This document shows, piece after piece, positions 41,262 to 50,867 of a stretch of 64,000 nucleotides of DNA. The translations under genes were made by a program, and so were the position numbers. Source of the stretch: UBA1422 sp041859095 (lineage in GTDB: Bacteria > Bacillota > Clostridia > Peptostreptococcales > Anaerovoracaceae); the NCBI GenBank assembly GCA_041859095.1, contig JBHEKY010000027.1:62001-126000 (forward strand), read 5' to 3'. A model generated the notes under the pieces. That model did no database searches and was not told where the DNA came from. It was given only the letters and a program-made list of their open reading frames with translations. Positions within the stretch are counted from its first letter, which is position 1; every line of letters begins with the position of its first letter.

Positions 41262-42857
41262 TTATGCTCTTTGAGTCAGTGCTTCATGCTCAGCTTCGGT
41301 TACGAAGGAATTCTTAGCAAATACAGGCATCAATACGATATACAGAATAAATGCTACTGCAAATGAGAAGAAGTAAGCGTTAGCAGCAATCCAGGTTCCT
41401 GCGGTTCCCAGCTTGGCAGCAAAGTCTGCTGCACCAGCGAATCCGAAAGCTCCAAAGTTGGCCCAAATTGGGAGAATCCAAGCGGCAACCCATGAAATGA
41501 GAGCAGCCAGGTTCCAACCACCACTGTACCAATATCTGCCTTCAGCACCCTTGTACAGGGAAGCGACGTCGATTTGCTTTTTCTTTACTACATAGTAGTC
41601 AGCAATAAAGATTGCAGCAATCGGAGCCAGCATTGCGCCGTAGTTGTTTAACCAACCGAATACATATGCGCCACCGGAACCGAAGATCCACCAAGGTTGT
41701 GCAATGATGGCAACAACGCAGGTGATTACAACGCCCATTTTGTAGGAGATTTTGGATGGGGAAATGTTGGAGAATCCATTTGCGGGTGCTACGATGTTGG
41801 CAGCAACGTTTGTTGTAATGGTAGCTGCGATAACGCCGATGGCTGCAACGAAAATCATCAACTTGTTATCTACATAGTAGAATACACCGGTTGGGTCGAA
41901 CATTGCGGTTCCCAAGGATAGTTTTGTGGATTGTGCAAAGAATGCACCAATGAATGCGCAGAAGAACATGGGTAGAGGAAGTCCAAGCAACTGTCCCCAG
42001 AACTGGTCTTTTTGGGATCTGGCATATCTTGAAAAGTCAGGAATGCTCAGGCCCATGGTAGCCCAGAATGCGATGTTGCCGGTCAGACCGCCCAGATAAA
42101 GCAGAACGAATCCACCTTTTTCGTCAATCAGCGCTTGATCGTTTGCAGCGTTCATAACCTCTCCAAAGGAGTAGCCAGCATCACCAGCAAGATTGACAGC
42201 CCATGCGAGCAGACCAATCATGACAGCAATTAGGATTGGGCCACCAATGTTTTGAACCCATTTAATTTGGTCCATACCATTGTAAGCAACCCAAAGGCTG
42301 AATGCCATGAAAATGAAGAAACCGATGAACTGACCAACACTGGCAGCAGGGTTTCCGGGAAGAGCCATGGTCCAGGTGGGATCAGCGAACTTGCTTACTA
42401 CGATTCCGATTAAAGAAGCGACAGCAGCGCCACCAACCCAGCTCTGTACTGCACACCATCCGCAGGCAACGATTGTTCTGGAGACAGCAGGTACTTGCGC
42501 ACCAACGGATCCAAAGGTCAATCTAGCAAAGCCAGGGAAAGGGATACCATATTTGGTACCGATGTGTGAGTTCAATTGCATAGGGATAAGTACGATGAAG
42601 TTACCCAGAGCAACGTTCAGAACTGCCAACCAGGGGCTGATTCCGAAGCCGATAAGGGCAGAGGTAAGAGTTAACGATGGTAGGCAGATTGCCATACCTA
42701 CCCATAACATTGAAATGTTATAGGTTGTCCAGGTTCTTTGAGAAACAGAAGTCGGAGAAAGGTCTTCATTGTAATACTTTGAAGAAGCTAGCTCGGCTCT
42801 CGCAGCGGCTGTTAATTCAAACAGGCCGTTGGTCTCAACTTGTGTGTAGTTAGACAT
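41262..42857 (-). CDS. NCS1-family nucleobase/hydantoin:cation symporter
   Basis: A 531-residue transporter with 12 membrane helices of the PucI/Mhp1 type. Family landmarks are DLSPTSVSQRTWTTYNISM near the N-terminus, GWCAVQSWVGG, TGNIAFWATMGLSIPDFSRYA and the C-terminal loop IADYYVVKKKQIDV (each quoted in part). These proteins import allantoin, uracil, hydantoins or similar rings with Na+ or H+. Position upstream of hydantoinase suggests a hydantoin- or dihydropyrimidine-type cargo. ATG 42857 has GGAGG upstream. A GntR-like half palindrome lies at 42878-42889. Confidence 0.94.
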   Translation of the reverse strand: MSNYTQVETNGLFELTAAARAELASSKYYNEDLSPTSVSQRTWTTYNISMLWVGMAICLPSLTLTSALIGFGISPWLAVLNVALGNFIVLIPMQLNSHIGTKYGIPFPGFARLTFGSVGAQVPAVSRTIVACGWCAVQSWVGGAAVASLIGIVVSKFADPTWTMALPGNPAASVGQFIGFFIFMAFSLWVAYNGMDQIKWVQNIGGPILIAVMIGLLAWAVNLAGDAGYSFGEVMNAANDQALIDEKGGFVLLYLGGLTGNIAFWATMGLSIPDFSRYARSQKDQFWGQLLGLPLPMFFCAFIGAFFAQSTKLSLGTAMFDPTGVFYYVDNKLMIFVAAIGVIAATITTNVAANIVAPANGFSNISPSKISYKMGVVITCVVAIIAQPWWIFGSGGAYVFGWLNNYGAMLAPIAAIFIADYYVVKKKQIDVASLYKGAEGRYWYSGGWNLAALISWVAAWILPIWANFGAFGFAGAADFAAKLGTAGTWIAANAYFFSFAVAFILYIVLMPVFAKNSFVTEAEHEALTQRA

Positions 42858-43017
42858 TTAAACACCTCCATTAAAATATTGTATATGATTAATACCACCT
42901 CATTATACTACCTGTTTGGCAAAAGGGGAAATGTTTTTTTTGAATTTTACAATAATTGTACATAAAAAAATACAATAGACGTTAGCAACAAAAAAATGTT
43001 AATATGAGGTAGGTGAA

Positions 43018-43653
43018 ATGATGAAAAAACAACAAATAATCGAAATAATAGACCGGTTAGACCGTGAATACCCAGAGGCGGAGTGCGCTCTGCTGTACCA
43101 AAATCTCTTCCAACTGCTGGTGGCGGTCACCTTATCTGCCCAGACTACGGACAAAAGTGTAAACCGTGTGTCGGGTTCTTTGTTTGAGCGATATCCCAAT
43201 CCGTCGGCGTTGGCAAACGCGGAGCTTCTGGACCTGGAAACCATCCTAAAGCCCGTAGGTATGTACAAAACCAAGAGCCGAAATATCCTTAACCTTGCGA
43301 TTCAATTGCGAGAACGCTTTGAAGGAAAAGTCCCGCATTCATATGAAGAATTAATCAGCTTGCCGGGTGTTGGGCGCAAAACAGCAAATGTGGTGCTTTC
43401 GGTGGGTTTTGGTGAGCAGCGCATCGCCGTGGATACCCATGTGTTTCGATTGGCAAATCGAATAGGACTGGTTGCGGCACCCGATGTATTAAAAACCGAA
43501 TTGGCATTGATGGAGTGCATCCCAAAGGAGCGGTGGACCATGACGCACCATGGATTGATTTTTCATGGCAGGAATTGCTGTATGGCTAGAAATCCAGCCT
43601 GCGAAAGATGCGTCATTGACGATCTCTGCGAGAAAAACGGGCTTCCGCAATAA
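43018..43653 (+). CDS. nth: Endonuclease III (DNA glycosylase / AP lyase)
   Basis: A 211-residue base-excision-repair enzyme acting on oxidised pyrimidines. The helix-hairpin-helix is LPGVGRKTANVVLS with the catalytic lysine, the catalytic aspartate follows in AVDTHVFR, and the [4Fe-4S] cluster is held by C-x6-C-x2-C-x5-C near the C-terminus (CCMARNPACERCVIDDLC). Length is normal. It begins with ATG 43018 (or 43021) after a GGTAGGTG ribosome site. Confidence 0.96.
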   Translation: MMKKQQIIEIIDRLDREYPEAECALLYQNLFQLLVAVTLSAQTTDKSVNRVSGSLFERYPNPSALANAELLDLETILKPVGMYKTKSRNILNLAIQLRERFEGKVPHSYEELISLPGVGRKTANVVLSVGFGEQRIAVDTHVFRLANRIGLVAAPDVLKTELALMECIPKERWTMTHHGLIFHGRNCCMARNPACERCVIDDLCEKNGLPQ

Positions 43654-43695
43654 AAAGGATTCCCTTAATTGTTTAATAAATAGGAAGGCTATAAT

Positions 43696-44226
43696 ATGGA
43701 AGCGAATAATCCCAAAGAGAAACAAATAGATGCCATTGAACAGCAGGTTTATGATGTGCTGGGGGAATTAAACATCCCCTATGAAAGAGATACCCACGAG
43801 GCTTGCTTTACCGTTGAGCAAGCTAAGGAGCACGGATTGAACCGCCCGGGCATCAACGTGAAGAATCTGGTTATTCTGGACAAAAAAACCGGGCAGCATT
43901 TCATGGTGATTCTGGAAGACGAGAGGAGACTTGACTTTAGGCACTTTGCGAGCATAGCCGGCTGGAGCAACAAAGCCACCTTTGCATCGGACCAAGACAT
44001 TTTTTCATATCTTGGGGTGCACATTGGCTCTTGCTCGGTATTCGGAATCATCAACGACAAAAAGAACCACGTAACCGTGGTTCTTGAAAAGGCCATTGGC
44101 CATGCCGATTTGGATGCCATCATCAACTTCCATCCCAATGTGAACACGGTGACCATTTCTCTAACAATCAGAGACATGTTCCGCTTTTTAGAGTGGGCGG
44201 GGAACAAGTTGATTCTTGAACCCTAG
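43696..44226 (+). CDS. YbaK/ProX-type aminoacyl-tRNA deacylase
   Basis: A 176-residue editing-domain protein that hydrolyses misacylated tRNA, probably Ala-tRNA(Pro) or Cys-tRNA(Pro). Typical features are the HEACFTVEQAKEH start, the lysine in INVKNLVILD and the VKNLV/FASIAG core (YbaK/EbsC fold). It is full length for the ProX group. Its stop overlaps the end of the convergent SEC-C gene by 4 bases. Confidence 0.92.
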   Translation: MEANNPKEKQIDAIEQQVYDVLGELNIPYERDTHEACFTVEQAKEHGLNRPGINVKNLVILDKKTGQHFMVILEDERRLDFRHFASIAGWSNKATFASDQDIFSYLGVHIGSCSVFGIINDKKNHVTVVLEKAIGHADLDAIINFHPNVNTVTISLTIRDMFRFLEWAGNKLILEP

Positions 44227-44720
44227 TTTTTGCCGCAACAATGCTTATACTTTTTACCGCTACCACACGGGCATGGATCATTCCGGCCCGTTTTGTTATT
44301 GTTGACAACAATTTTTGTTTTTTTGTAGACTTTGGTGATGGCTGACCGTTTTATGTCGGACAACACATCTTCCCACTGGGGGAGGGTATACAAATATTCT
44401 GCTTCTGCAATTAGCATGTTCAGATATAAAGCTTCCGGATTCACGAGAATTGACAGAGGGGATTCTTCTGTAACTCCTTCAATAGGAAAGGATTCCACCA
44501 GGCTGGTTTGGATGCCGTCTAAAAATCCCATAAACAATACTGGATCCGCTTCAAACCGATCAACCAGTTCCTTGAAGGTTCCGGCAAGCGGCTTCGTGGG
44601 GTGTGTAAGTATTTCCTGATAAATACGTGTTTCCGTTTCGCTATATTCTTTCCAGAATGCCTCGAAGGAGTCATCTGTTTGATTTTCAATTAGTTTTTTC
44701 CATTGTTTGTATATTGTCAT
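44223..44720 (-). CDS. SEC-C motif protein, function unknown
   Basis: A 165-residue protein ending in a SEC-C zinc motif, RNDPCPCGSGKKYKHCCGKN, the same element found at the end of SecA. The N-terminal 135 residues are helical and acidic with no recognised domain. SEC-C tails bind zinc and sometimes ribosomes or SecB-like partners. It starts 4 bases inside homoserine dehydrogenase's end, so the two are coupled on the minus strand. Confidence 0.88.
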   Translation of the reverse strand: MTIYKQWKKLIENQTDDSFEAFWKEYSETETRIYQEILTHPTKPLAGTFKELVDRFEADPVLFMGFLDGIQTSLVESFPIEGVTEESPLSILVNPEALYLNMLIAEAEYLYTLPQWEDVLSDIKRSAITKVYKKTKIVVNNNKTGRNDPCPCGSGKKYKHCCGKN

Positions 44721-45700
44721 ATTGCCTTCCTCTCTATCAATGTCCTTGCAATTTGTAGCACATCGCCCATAACGGCACTACCTGTGGGAAGCGGGCCTGC
44801 ACCTTTGCCATAGAACATCAACTCATCCACTGCGTTGCCTTTTACAAAAATGGCATTGAATTCATTGCTGACTCCGGCAAGAGGGTGGGAAACCGGCAGT
44901 TCCATAGGTTTCACACGATAGACAATTTGACCGTCTTCTTTTTTGGCGCTGGCGATTAACTTGATTTTGTTGCCCCGCTCTTTTGCCTCCTGGATTTGTG
45001 TCAGAGTGATGCCGGTAATCCCAATCGTGGGGATTTCGGAGGGTGCAACATATTTGTCAAAGGCGAGTGCCATAAGAATGGTTAATTTATTTGCAACGTC
45101 ATACCCCTCCACATCTGCTGTGGGGTCTGCTTCTGCAAAGCCTTTTTCCTGAGCCACCTTGAGGACGTCTTCATAGGCAAGTCCATACTCTGTCATCTGT
45201 GTCAGGATATAATTAGTGGTTCCGTTGAGGATACCGAGTATTTCTTCGAATTGGTTGGCTTGCAGCACGGTGGTCAAGGCGTTGAGAATGGGGATGCCGC
45301 CACCGACGCTGGCTTCAAAGCGGAAAAGCACATTGTTGTCTTTTGCGGTTTGAGTGAGGATATGATAATTGGCTGCCACTGCGGCCTTGTTAGCGGTGAC
45401 CACGCTCTTACCGTTTCGCATAGCTTCCAGCATAAAGGTGGTGGCAGGTTCGATTCCGCCTAATAGTTCGATGACTACTTGAATCGAAGGATCACAGAAA
45501 ATTTCCTGTGGGTTTTGTGTAAATTGACTGGCCGAAACGGTGATGTCCCGCTTGCGGTCTGTATCTTTTTCGAGAATCCTGATAATCCTCAAGTCCAGAC
45601 CTGAAAAGGATTCAATTTGTTCCCGGTTCATTTCCAGAGTCTTGTAGGTGCCGGTGCCGATGTTTCCCAGGCCCAATAGCCCAATGTTAACGGTTTTCAT
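44717..45700 (-). CDS. hom: Homoserine dehydrogenase, short form without ACT domain
   Basis: A 327-residue NAD(P)-dependent enzyme converting aspartate semialdehyde to homoserine for threonine and methionine. The Rossmann motif is GLLGLGNIGTGTY, followed by VVTANKAAVA, NGTTNYIL and the catalytic FAEADPTADVEGYDV region. The C-terminal regulatory ACT domain is missing, so threonine feedback may be weak. ATG 45700 has AAGGAGG seven bases upstream; the longer frame from 45742 lacks a site. Confidence 0.94.
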   Translation of the reverse strand: MKTVNIGLLGLGNIGTGTYKTLEMNREQIESFSGLDLRIIRILEKDTDRKRDITVSASQFTQNPQEIFCDPSIQVVIELLGGIEPATTFMLEAMRNGKSVVTANKAAVAANYHILTQTAKDNNVLFRFEASVGGGIPILNALTTVLQANQFEEILGILNGTTNYILTQMTEYGLAYEDVLKVAQEKGFAEADPTADVEGYDVANKLTILMALAFDKYVAPSEIPTIGITGITLTQIQEAKERGNKIKLIASAKKEDGQIVYRVKPMELPVSHPLAGVSNEFNAIFVKGNAVDELMFYGKGAGPLPTGSAVMGDVLQIARTLIERKAI

Positions 45701-45805
45701 AGAGTACCTCCTTGTAAATTGCTCGAAGGAATTATACCCCATTTTCTCTTTTTTGTCTTTATATTATCCGAATAATTTATTATGATAGTAACGGAGGTAA
45801 TTAGA

Positions 45806-46276
45806 ATGGCATTACACATTGTACTGGTCGAACCGGAAATACCACCCAACACCGGAAACATCGCAAGATCCTGTGCAGCAACCGGCAGCGTTCTTCATCT
45901 TGTCAAACCTTTGGGATTTTCCATAGACGATAAAACCGTCCGGCGGGCGGGGCTGGATTACTGGCCTTTTGTGAAACTGGAAGTCCATGAAAGTCTGGAC
46001 GACTTCATGGGAAAGTACGGCGATCGGCAAATGTATCTGGCCACCACAAAAGGGGGCGTTGCCTATACGGACATTCGATTCAAAGATGAAGATATGATTC
46101 TGTTCGGAAAAGAAACGGCAGGTTTGCCCAGAGATTTCATCAAAGCCAGAGAATCCCAGGCAATCCGCATTCCGATGGCTGCGGAAACAGCGCTGCGCTC
46201 ACTGAATTTATCGAATTCAGTGAATATTATATTATTTGAAGCATTGCGTCAAATGGGCTTTCCCGGGTTGAAATAA
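45806..46276 (+). CDS. trmL: tRNA (cytidine/uridine-34-2'-O)-methyltransferase
   Basis: A 156-residue SPOUT-class methylase modifying the wobble base of certain Leu tRNAs. The opening IVLVEPEIPPNTGNIARSC, the motif LFGKETAGLP and the knot motif IPMAAETALRSLNLSNSVNI (quoted in parts) are diagnostic. ATG 45806 is preferred since GGAGG ends 8 bases before it. It lies 41 bases before rpoN and may be transcribed with it. Confidence 0.95.
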   Translation: MALHIVLVEPEIPPNTGNIARSCAATGSVLHLVKPLGFSIDDKTVRRAGLDYWPFVKLEVHESLDDFMGKYGDRQMYLATTKGGVAYTDIRFKDEDMILFGKETAGLPRDFIKARESQAIRIPMAAETALRSLNLSNSVNIILFEALRQMGFPGLK

Positions 46277-46317
46277 AAGCGTGTTATGATATAATCAAAT
46301 CGAGGTATTTAGCAACA

Positions 46318-47715
46318 ATGAGACTTGGATACGATTTAACAATTGAACAATCACAACGGCTCATTATGACTCCTGAGTTGATACAGGCAATCCAAATATT
46401 GCAGTTCAACACCCAGGAGTTAGATTCGTTTGTCTCAGAACAGCTGCTGACCAATCCGGTTTTGGAGCCGGCACCTCATGAAGATGATCGCACCCCCGAG
46501 GGGGAAGTGATAAAACCTCTGGACGAGCACAAGGATCCACTCAGTGAATACATCCGTGAACGTGGCTACGATGACCCCGGATACAAGCAGCCCCAATACG
46601 ACAGGGACGACAAGGATTATTCATTTGAGCAGTATGTGAGCACAGATATCACTTTGTCGGAACATCTGATGTTCCAATTGCAGTTTGCATCAGGTAGCCG
46701 TGCATGCAGAAATATTGGAAGATACGTCATTGAATCACTGGACCAAAATGGATATATGACATCCACTGAAGATGAAATTGCAGAAGCGCTGAGCACTACC
46801 CCCCAAAACGTTAGGAAAGTACTGGATTTAATCCGCACCTTCGACCCTGTTGGCGTCGGCGCTCAAAACCTGTCTCAGTGCTTACTGATTCAATTGGATA
46901 ACAGAAGCATGATGACAAATGAAATCAAGGAGATTGTAACCAACCACCTTGATGACTTGGCAAACAACAGGCTGGCCGTGATAGCCAAAAGTCTGGGCAT
47001 CCACGTTCAACGAGTCCAGGAGCTAGGGGATATTATCAAAACCTTGGAACCAAAGCCTGGCCGACAATTTTCCCCTCAGGGGGAAACCAGATATATCGTT
47101 CCTGATGTGCTGGTCGAAAAACTTGCAGGCGAGTATTTGGTCACCATGAACGATAACAGTGTGCCGCGGCTTATGGTAAGCTCTTATTACGAGAATGTTC
47201 TTCGCGAATCAAAGAATGACGAGAAACTTCATGATTATCTTTCGGAACGTTTGAATTCCGCCTTATGGCTCATCAACAGCATTGAGCAAAGAAAACAGAC
47301 CATTATCAATGTGGTCAAATCCATTGTTCGTTTTCAACGAGACTATTTTGACAAAGGTGACAAATACCTAAAAACTCTGACCTTGAAGCAGGTTGCCGAA
47401 GAAGTGGGCATCCACGAATCTACGGTCAGCCGTTCCATCAATGGCAAATATATGCAGTGCCCCAGAGGGGTGCTTGAGTTAAAGTTCTTTTTTTCTGCAG
47501 GCGTATCAGACTGGCAGGGTGAGGGGATTTCTTCCAACAGCATCAAAACTCATTTGCGTGAAATCATCGAATCCGAAGACCTCAAATCGCCTTATAGCGA
47601 TCAGGATTTGGTTGAAATTCTCAAGGATCGGGGCATCGATATCTCAAGAAGGACCATTGCCAAATACCGGGATGAGATGCGAATTTTGTCATCATCCCGC
47701 CGAAAGCGTTTCTAA
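46318..47715 (+). CDS. rpoN: RNA polymerase sigma-54 factor
   Basis: A 465-residue sigma-54. Region I is glutamine/leucine rich (LTIEQSQRLIMTPELIQAIQILQ, quoted in part). The core-binding domain fills the middle, a helix-turn-helix region is LKQVAEEVGIHESTVSRSI, and the C-terminal RpoN box is RRTIAKYRDEM. It recognises -24/-12 promoters and needs an AAA+ activator, none of which is in the window. It lies 81 bases upstream of gap, in the place usually held by the CggR repressor gene. Confidence 0.96.
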   Translation: MRLGYDLTIEQSQRLIMTPELIQAIQILQFNTQELDSFVSEQLLTNPVLEPAPHEDDRTPEGEVIKPLDEHKDPLSEYIRERGYDDPGYKQPQYDRDDKDYSFEQYVSTDITLSEHLMFQLQFASGSRACRNIGRYVIESLDQNGYMTSTEDEIAEALSTTPQNVRKVLDLIRTFDPVGVGAQNLSQCLLIQLDNRSMMTNEIKEIVTNHLDDLANNRLAVIAKSLGIHVQRVQELGDIIKTLEPKPGRQFSPQGETRYIVPDVLVEKLAGEYLVTMNDNSVPRLMVSSYYENVLRESKNDEKLHDYLSERLNSALWLINSIEQRKQTIINVVKSIVRFQRDYFDKGDKYLKTLTLKQVAEEVGIHESTVSRSINGKYMQCPRGVLELKFFFSAGVSDWQGEGISSNSIKTHLREIIESEDLKSPYSDQDLVEILKDRGIDISRRTIAKYRDEMRILSSSRRKRF

Positions 47716-47796
47716 ATTATTTGTTAATTTAAAGATAGATGATATATAACTATGCACGCTTCGCTTCCGGCGAGGCAGTACCTAAAGGAGGAAAAA

Positions 47797-48807
47797 ATGA
47801 AAACTAAAGTAGGCATCAATGGTTTCGGAAGAATCGGCAGAAATGCATTTAAAATCGCATTGGGCAGGGACACCAATTTCGAAGTCGTTGCCATCAATGA
47901 TTTAACCACACCGGCGACTCTGGCCCACCTATTAAAGTATGACAGCTGCTTTGGCAAGTTCAACGGGACTTGTGAAGCAACCGAGGATTCGATTATTGTC
48001 AACGGCAATAAGATAAGAATTTTTGCCGAAAAAGATCCTGCTCAAATTCCATGGGACGAATATGGTGTTGAGTTGGTTATGGAATCTACTGGGTTTTTCA
48101 CCTCCAGAGAAGGCGCTTCTAAGCATCTTGGCAAAGGTGTTAAAAAAGTCGTCATTTCAGCCCCAGCCAAAGGGGATGATGCAACTATCGTAATGGGTGT
48201 TAACCAGGAAACCTATGATCCACAAAACCACCACTTGGTGTCCAATGCCTCCTGCACCACCAACTGCCTTGGCCCAATCGCCAAAGTATTGGATCGGGAA
48301 TTCGGCATTGTCAAAGGTTTGATGACTACCATCCATTCCTACACCAATGACCAAAAAATCCTGGATCTGCCGCATTCTGACTTGAGAAGAGCAAGAGCAG
48401 CAGCCGTTTCTATGATTCCTACCGAAACTGGCGCAGCCAAAGCCATTGGTAGAGTCTTGCCGGCGCTGGATGGTAAACTCAATGGGATGGCTATCCGAGT
48501 CCCGACTCCTGCGGTATCTGTCGTAGACCTGGTGGTACAACTCGAAAAACCGTTCACCAAAGAAAGCGTTAACGCAGCTATGAAGAAAGCTTCCGAAACT
48601 GATATGAAGGGCATCCTGGGATATTGCGATGAACCACTGGTTTCAGTGGATTTCAAGGGCGACGAGCGGTCTTCTATTTTGGACTCTATCTGCACCATGG
48701 GTATGGGGGACGACATGCTAAAGGTTGTATCTTGGTATGACAATGAATGGGGTTTCTCCAACCGTATTGTAGACCTGATTGATTATATGATTTCCAAGGG
48801 AATATAA
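47797..48807 (+). CDS. gap: Glyceraldehyde-3-phosphate dehydrogenase
   Basis: A 336-residue glycolytic dehydrogenase. The NAD-binding GINGFGRIGRNAFK and the catalytic cysteine in SNASCTTNCLGPIAK are clear, and VSWYDNEWGFSNR ends the family core. It converts glyceraldehyde-3-phosphate to 1,3-bisphosphoglycerate. ATG 47797 follows AAAGGAGG. It starts the lower-glycolysis run gap-pgk-tpiA. Confidence 0.98.
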   Translation: MKTKVGINGFGRIGRNAFKIALGRDTNFEVVAINDLTTPATLAHLLKYDSCFGKFNGTCEATEDSIIVNGNKIRIFAEKDPAQIPWDEYGVELVMESTGFFTSREGASKHLGKGVKKVVISAPAKGDDATIVMGVNQETYDPQNHHLVSNASCTTNCLGPIAKVLDREFGIVKGLMTTIHSYTNDQKILDLPHSDLRRARAAAVSMIPTETGAAKAIGRVLPALDGKLNGMAIRVPTPAVSVVDLVVQLEKPFTKESVNAAMKKASETDMKGILGYCDEPLVSVDFKGDERSSILDSICTMGMGDDMLKVVSWYDNEWGFSNRIVDLIDYMISKGI

Positions 48808-48851
48808 ATATTAAAGGAATATGAGACGGAAAGGGAATTAGGCAATATAAA

Positions 48852-50036
48852 GTGAAAAAAACGATAAAACATATTGATGTTCGAGGCAAACGTATTCTGG
48901 TTAGGGTGGACTTTAATGTACCCATGCGGGAAGGAATTATCACCAACGATATCCGAATCGTTGCCGCTATTCCTACAATCAATTACTTGATTGAGCATGA
49001 CGCCAAAGTCATTTTGATGTCTCACCTTGGCAGACCTGACGGAAAACCGGATCCGGCACTCTCCCTTAAACCGGTGGCACGAAGGTTGGAACAAATGATA
49101 GGACGGAGGGTTGTATTTATCCCCAGTGAAAAAGTGGTGGATGAAGAAGTTAAGGCGGCAGCTTTAGCCCTGGCACCAGGCCAAGTCATGCTTCTTGAAA
49201 ACACAAGATTTCGAGCGGAAGACACGGCAAACGCGGAGCCTTTCACTTCTGAACTTGCCGGCTTGGGCGAAATCTTTGTCAATGATGCCTTTGGTACGGC
49301 TCATCGAAAGAATAGTTCAACCACTGGGGTAGCAAAATACCTGCCAGCTGTTTCCGGCTTCCTAATCGAAAAAGAAGTAAAGTATATGGGGCATATTTTG
49401 GAAGCACCTGCCCGGCCGTTTGTGGCCATCATTGGCGGAGCTAAAGTGGGAGATAAGATTCTTGTCATTGAAAACCTACTAAAAAAAGTGGATAAGCTGA
49501 TTATTGGCGGTGGCATGGCGTATACATTTTTTAAGGCCCAAGGCTATGAAATCGGGAAATCTATTTTAGACAAAGACAATGTGAACCTGGCGGCCAACCT
49601 TCTAAAACAGGCGGAGGCATCAGGTGTCCAATTACTTCTACCGATAGATACTGTGTGTGCGGCGGAGTTTTCCAACGAATCACCCAAAGCGGTATATGAC
49701 ATCACAGAAATCCCCGCATACATGATGGGACTGGATATTGGGCCCAAAACCTGTGAGCTGTTCACGAAAGCAATGAATGGCGCTGCAACAATCTTCTGGA
49801 ATGGCCCCATGGGTGTGTTCGAGATGGATAATTTTGCAGATGGCACCCGTGCCGTAGCTGAAGCCATGGCCAATAGTGATGCCGTGACCATTATCGGTGG
49901 AGGAGACTCGGCGGCCGCATTGGAGAAATTCGGTCTACAATATGACATGACTCATATCACCACCGGGGGCGGCGCGTCGCTGGAGTTTTTAGAAGGCAAG
50001 GAATTGCCTGGCATCGCAGTATTGGAGGACAAGTAG
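48852..50036 (+). CDS. pgk: Phosphoglycerate kinase
   Basis: A 394-residue kinase making ATP from 1,3-bisphosphoglycerate. The N-terminal signature is RVDFNVPMREG, the hinge and nucleotide region includes AIIGGAKVGDKI and the C-terminus has TIIGGGDSAAALEKFG and TTGGGASLEFLEG. GTG 48852 is the start; the ribosome site is weak (an AGG about 9 bases upstream), which may tune expression. It is separated from tpiA by a single base. Confidence 0.97.
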   Translation: MKKTIKHIDVRGKRILVRVDFNVPMREGIITNDIRIVAAIPTINYLIEHDAKVILMSHLGRPDGKPDPALSLKPVARRLEQMIGRRVVFIPSEKVVDEEVKAAALALAPGQVMLLENTRFRAEDTANAEPFTSELAGLGEIFVNDAFGTAHRKNSSTTGVAKYLPAVSGFLIEKEVKYMGHILEAPARPFVAIIGGAKVGDKILVIENLLKKVDKLIIGGGMAYTFFKAQGYEIGKSILDKDNVNLAANLLKQAEASGVQLLLPIDTVCAAEFSNESPKAVYDITEIPAYMMGLDIGPKTCELFTKAMNGAATIFWNGPMGVFEMDNFADGTRAVAEAMANSDAVTIIGGGDSAAALEKFGLQYDMTHITTGGGASLEFLEGKELPGIAVLEDK

Positions 50037-50037
50037 A

Positions 50038-50784
50038 ATGAGAATCCCTTTCATCGCCGGTAACTGGAAAATGTTCAAGACCCAGAAGGAAGCAAGGGCT
50101 TTTGCTGAAGAATTCAAACAACTCTATAGGGGTACAGATGTGCGGGCGGCGATTTGCGCTCCTTATCTGGATTTGCCTTTGCTGGTGGAATGCTTTGCAG
50201 GAAATTCCATTAAGGTTGGCGCACAGAATGTTCATTTTGCCGAAGAAGGTGCATATACCGGGGAAGTTTCGGTTGCCATGCTTGAAGAAATAGGGGTAGA
50301 CTACTGTGTTGTCGGCCACTCAGAGCGACGTCAGTATTTTAGCGAGACCGATGAAACCGTCAACAAAAAGTTGCACGCCCTGTTTGCATCTTCCATCCTT
50401 CCTATTCTATGTATCGGAGAAGTGCTGGAAGAACGTGATGCAGGAAAGGCACATGAGGTGGTTGAAAACCAATTGACAAAGGATCTTGCAGGTCTTTCAT
50501 CAGAACAGGTTTCTAGTTTGACCATCGCGTATGAGCCAGTCTGGGCCATTGGTACCGGACGGAACGCAACACCGGATCAAGCCGACGAAATGTGTGGGTT
50601 CATTCGTGATATGATTGAAAAACTATACGATGAAACCATAGGTGATCGAGTTGTGATTCAGTATGGAGGCAGTGTCAAACCCAGCAATGCAACAGACTTA
50701 ATGAACATGCCTGAAATTGACGGCGCGCTGGTAGGCGGAGCCAGTTTGAATCCCAGAGACTTTATGGATATCATCGAATTTTAA
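50038..50784 (+). CDS. tpiA: Triosephosphate isomerase
   Basis: A 248-residue TIM barrel interconverting the triose phosphates. Catalytic residues lie in AGNWKMFK (Lys), VVGHSERRQYF (His) and AYEPVWAIGTG (Glu). The phosphate loop is QYGGSVKPSN. It begins directly after the pgk stop and shares its transcript. The usual following pgm and eno are not here. Confidence 0.98.
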   Translation: MRIPFIAGNWKMFKTQKEARAFAEEFKQLYRGTDVRAAICAPYLDLPLLVECFAGNSIKVGAQNVHFAEEGAYTGEVSVAMLEEIGVDYCVVGHSERRQYFSETDETVNKKLHALFASSILPILCIGEVLEERDAGKAHEVVENQLTKDLAGLSSEQVSSLTIAYEPVWAIGTGRNATPDQADEMCGFIRDMIEKLYDETIGDRVVIQYGGSVKPSNATDLMNMPEIDGALVGGASLNPRDFMDIIEF

Positions 50785-50867
50785 GTGTTGATTTTTATGG
50801 GGTCCTATGGTAAACTCTAGTGGTTATTGTGGCGGGAAAACCGCCTCATCCAACAGGAGGAATTCAA

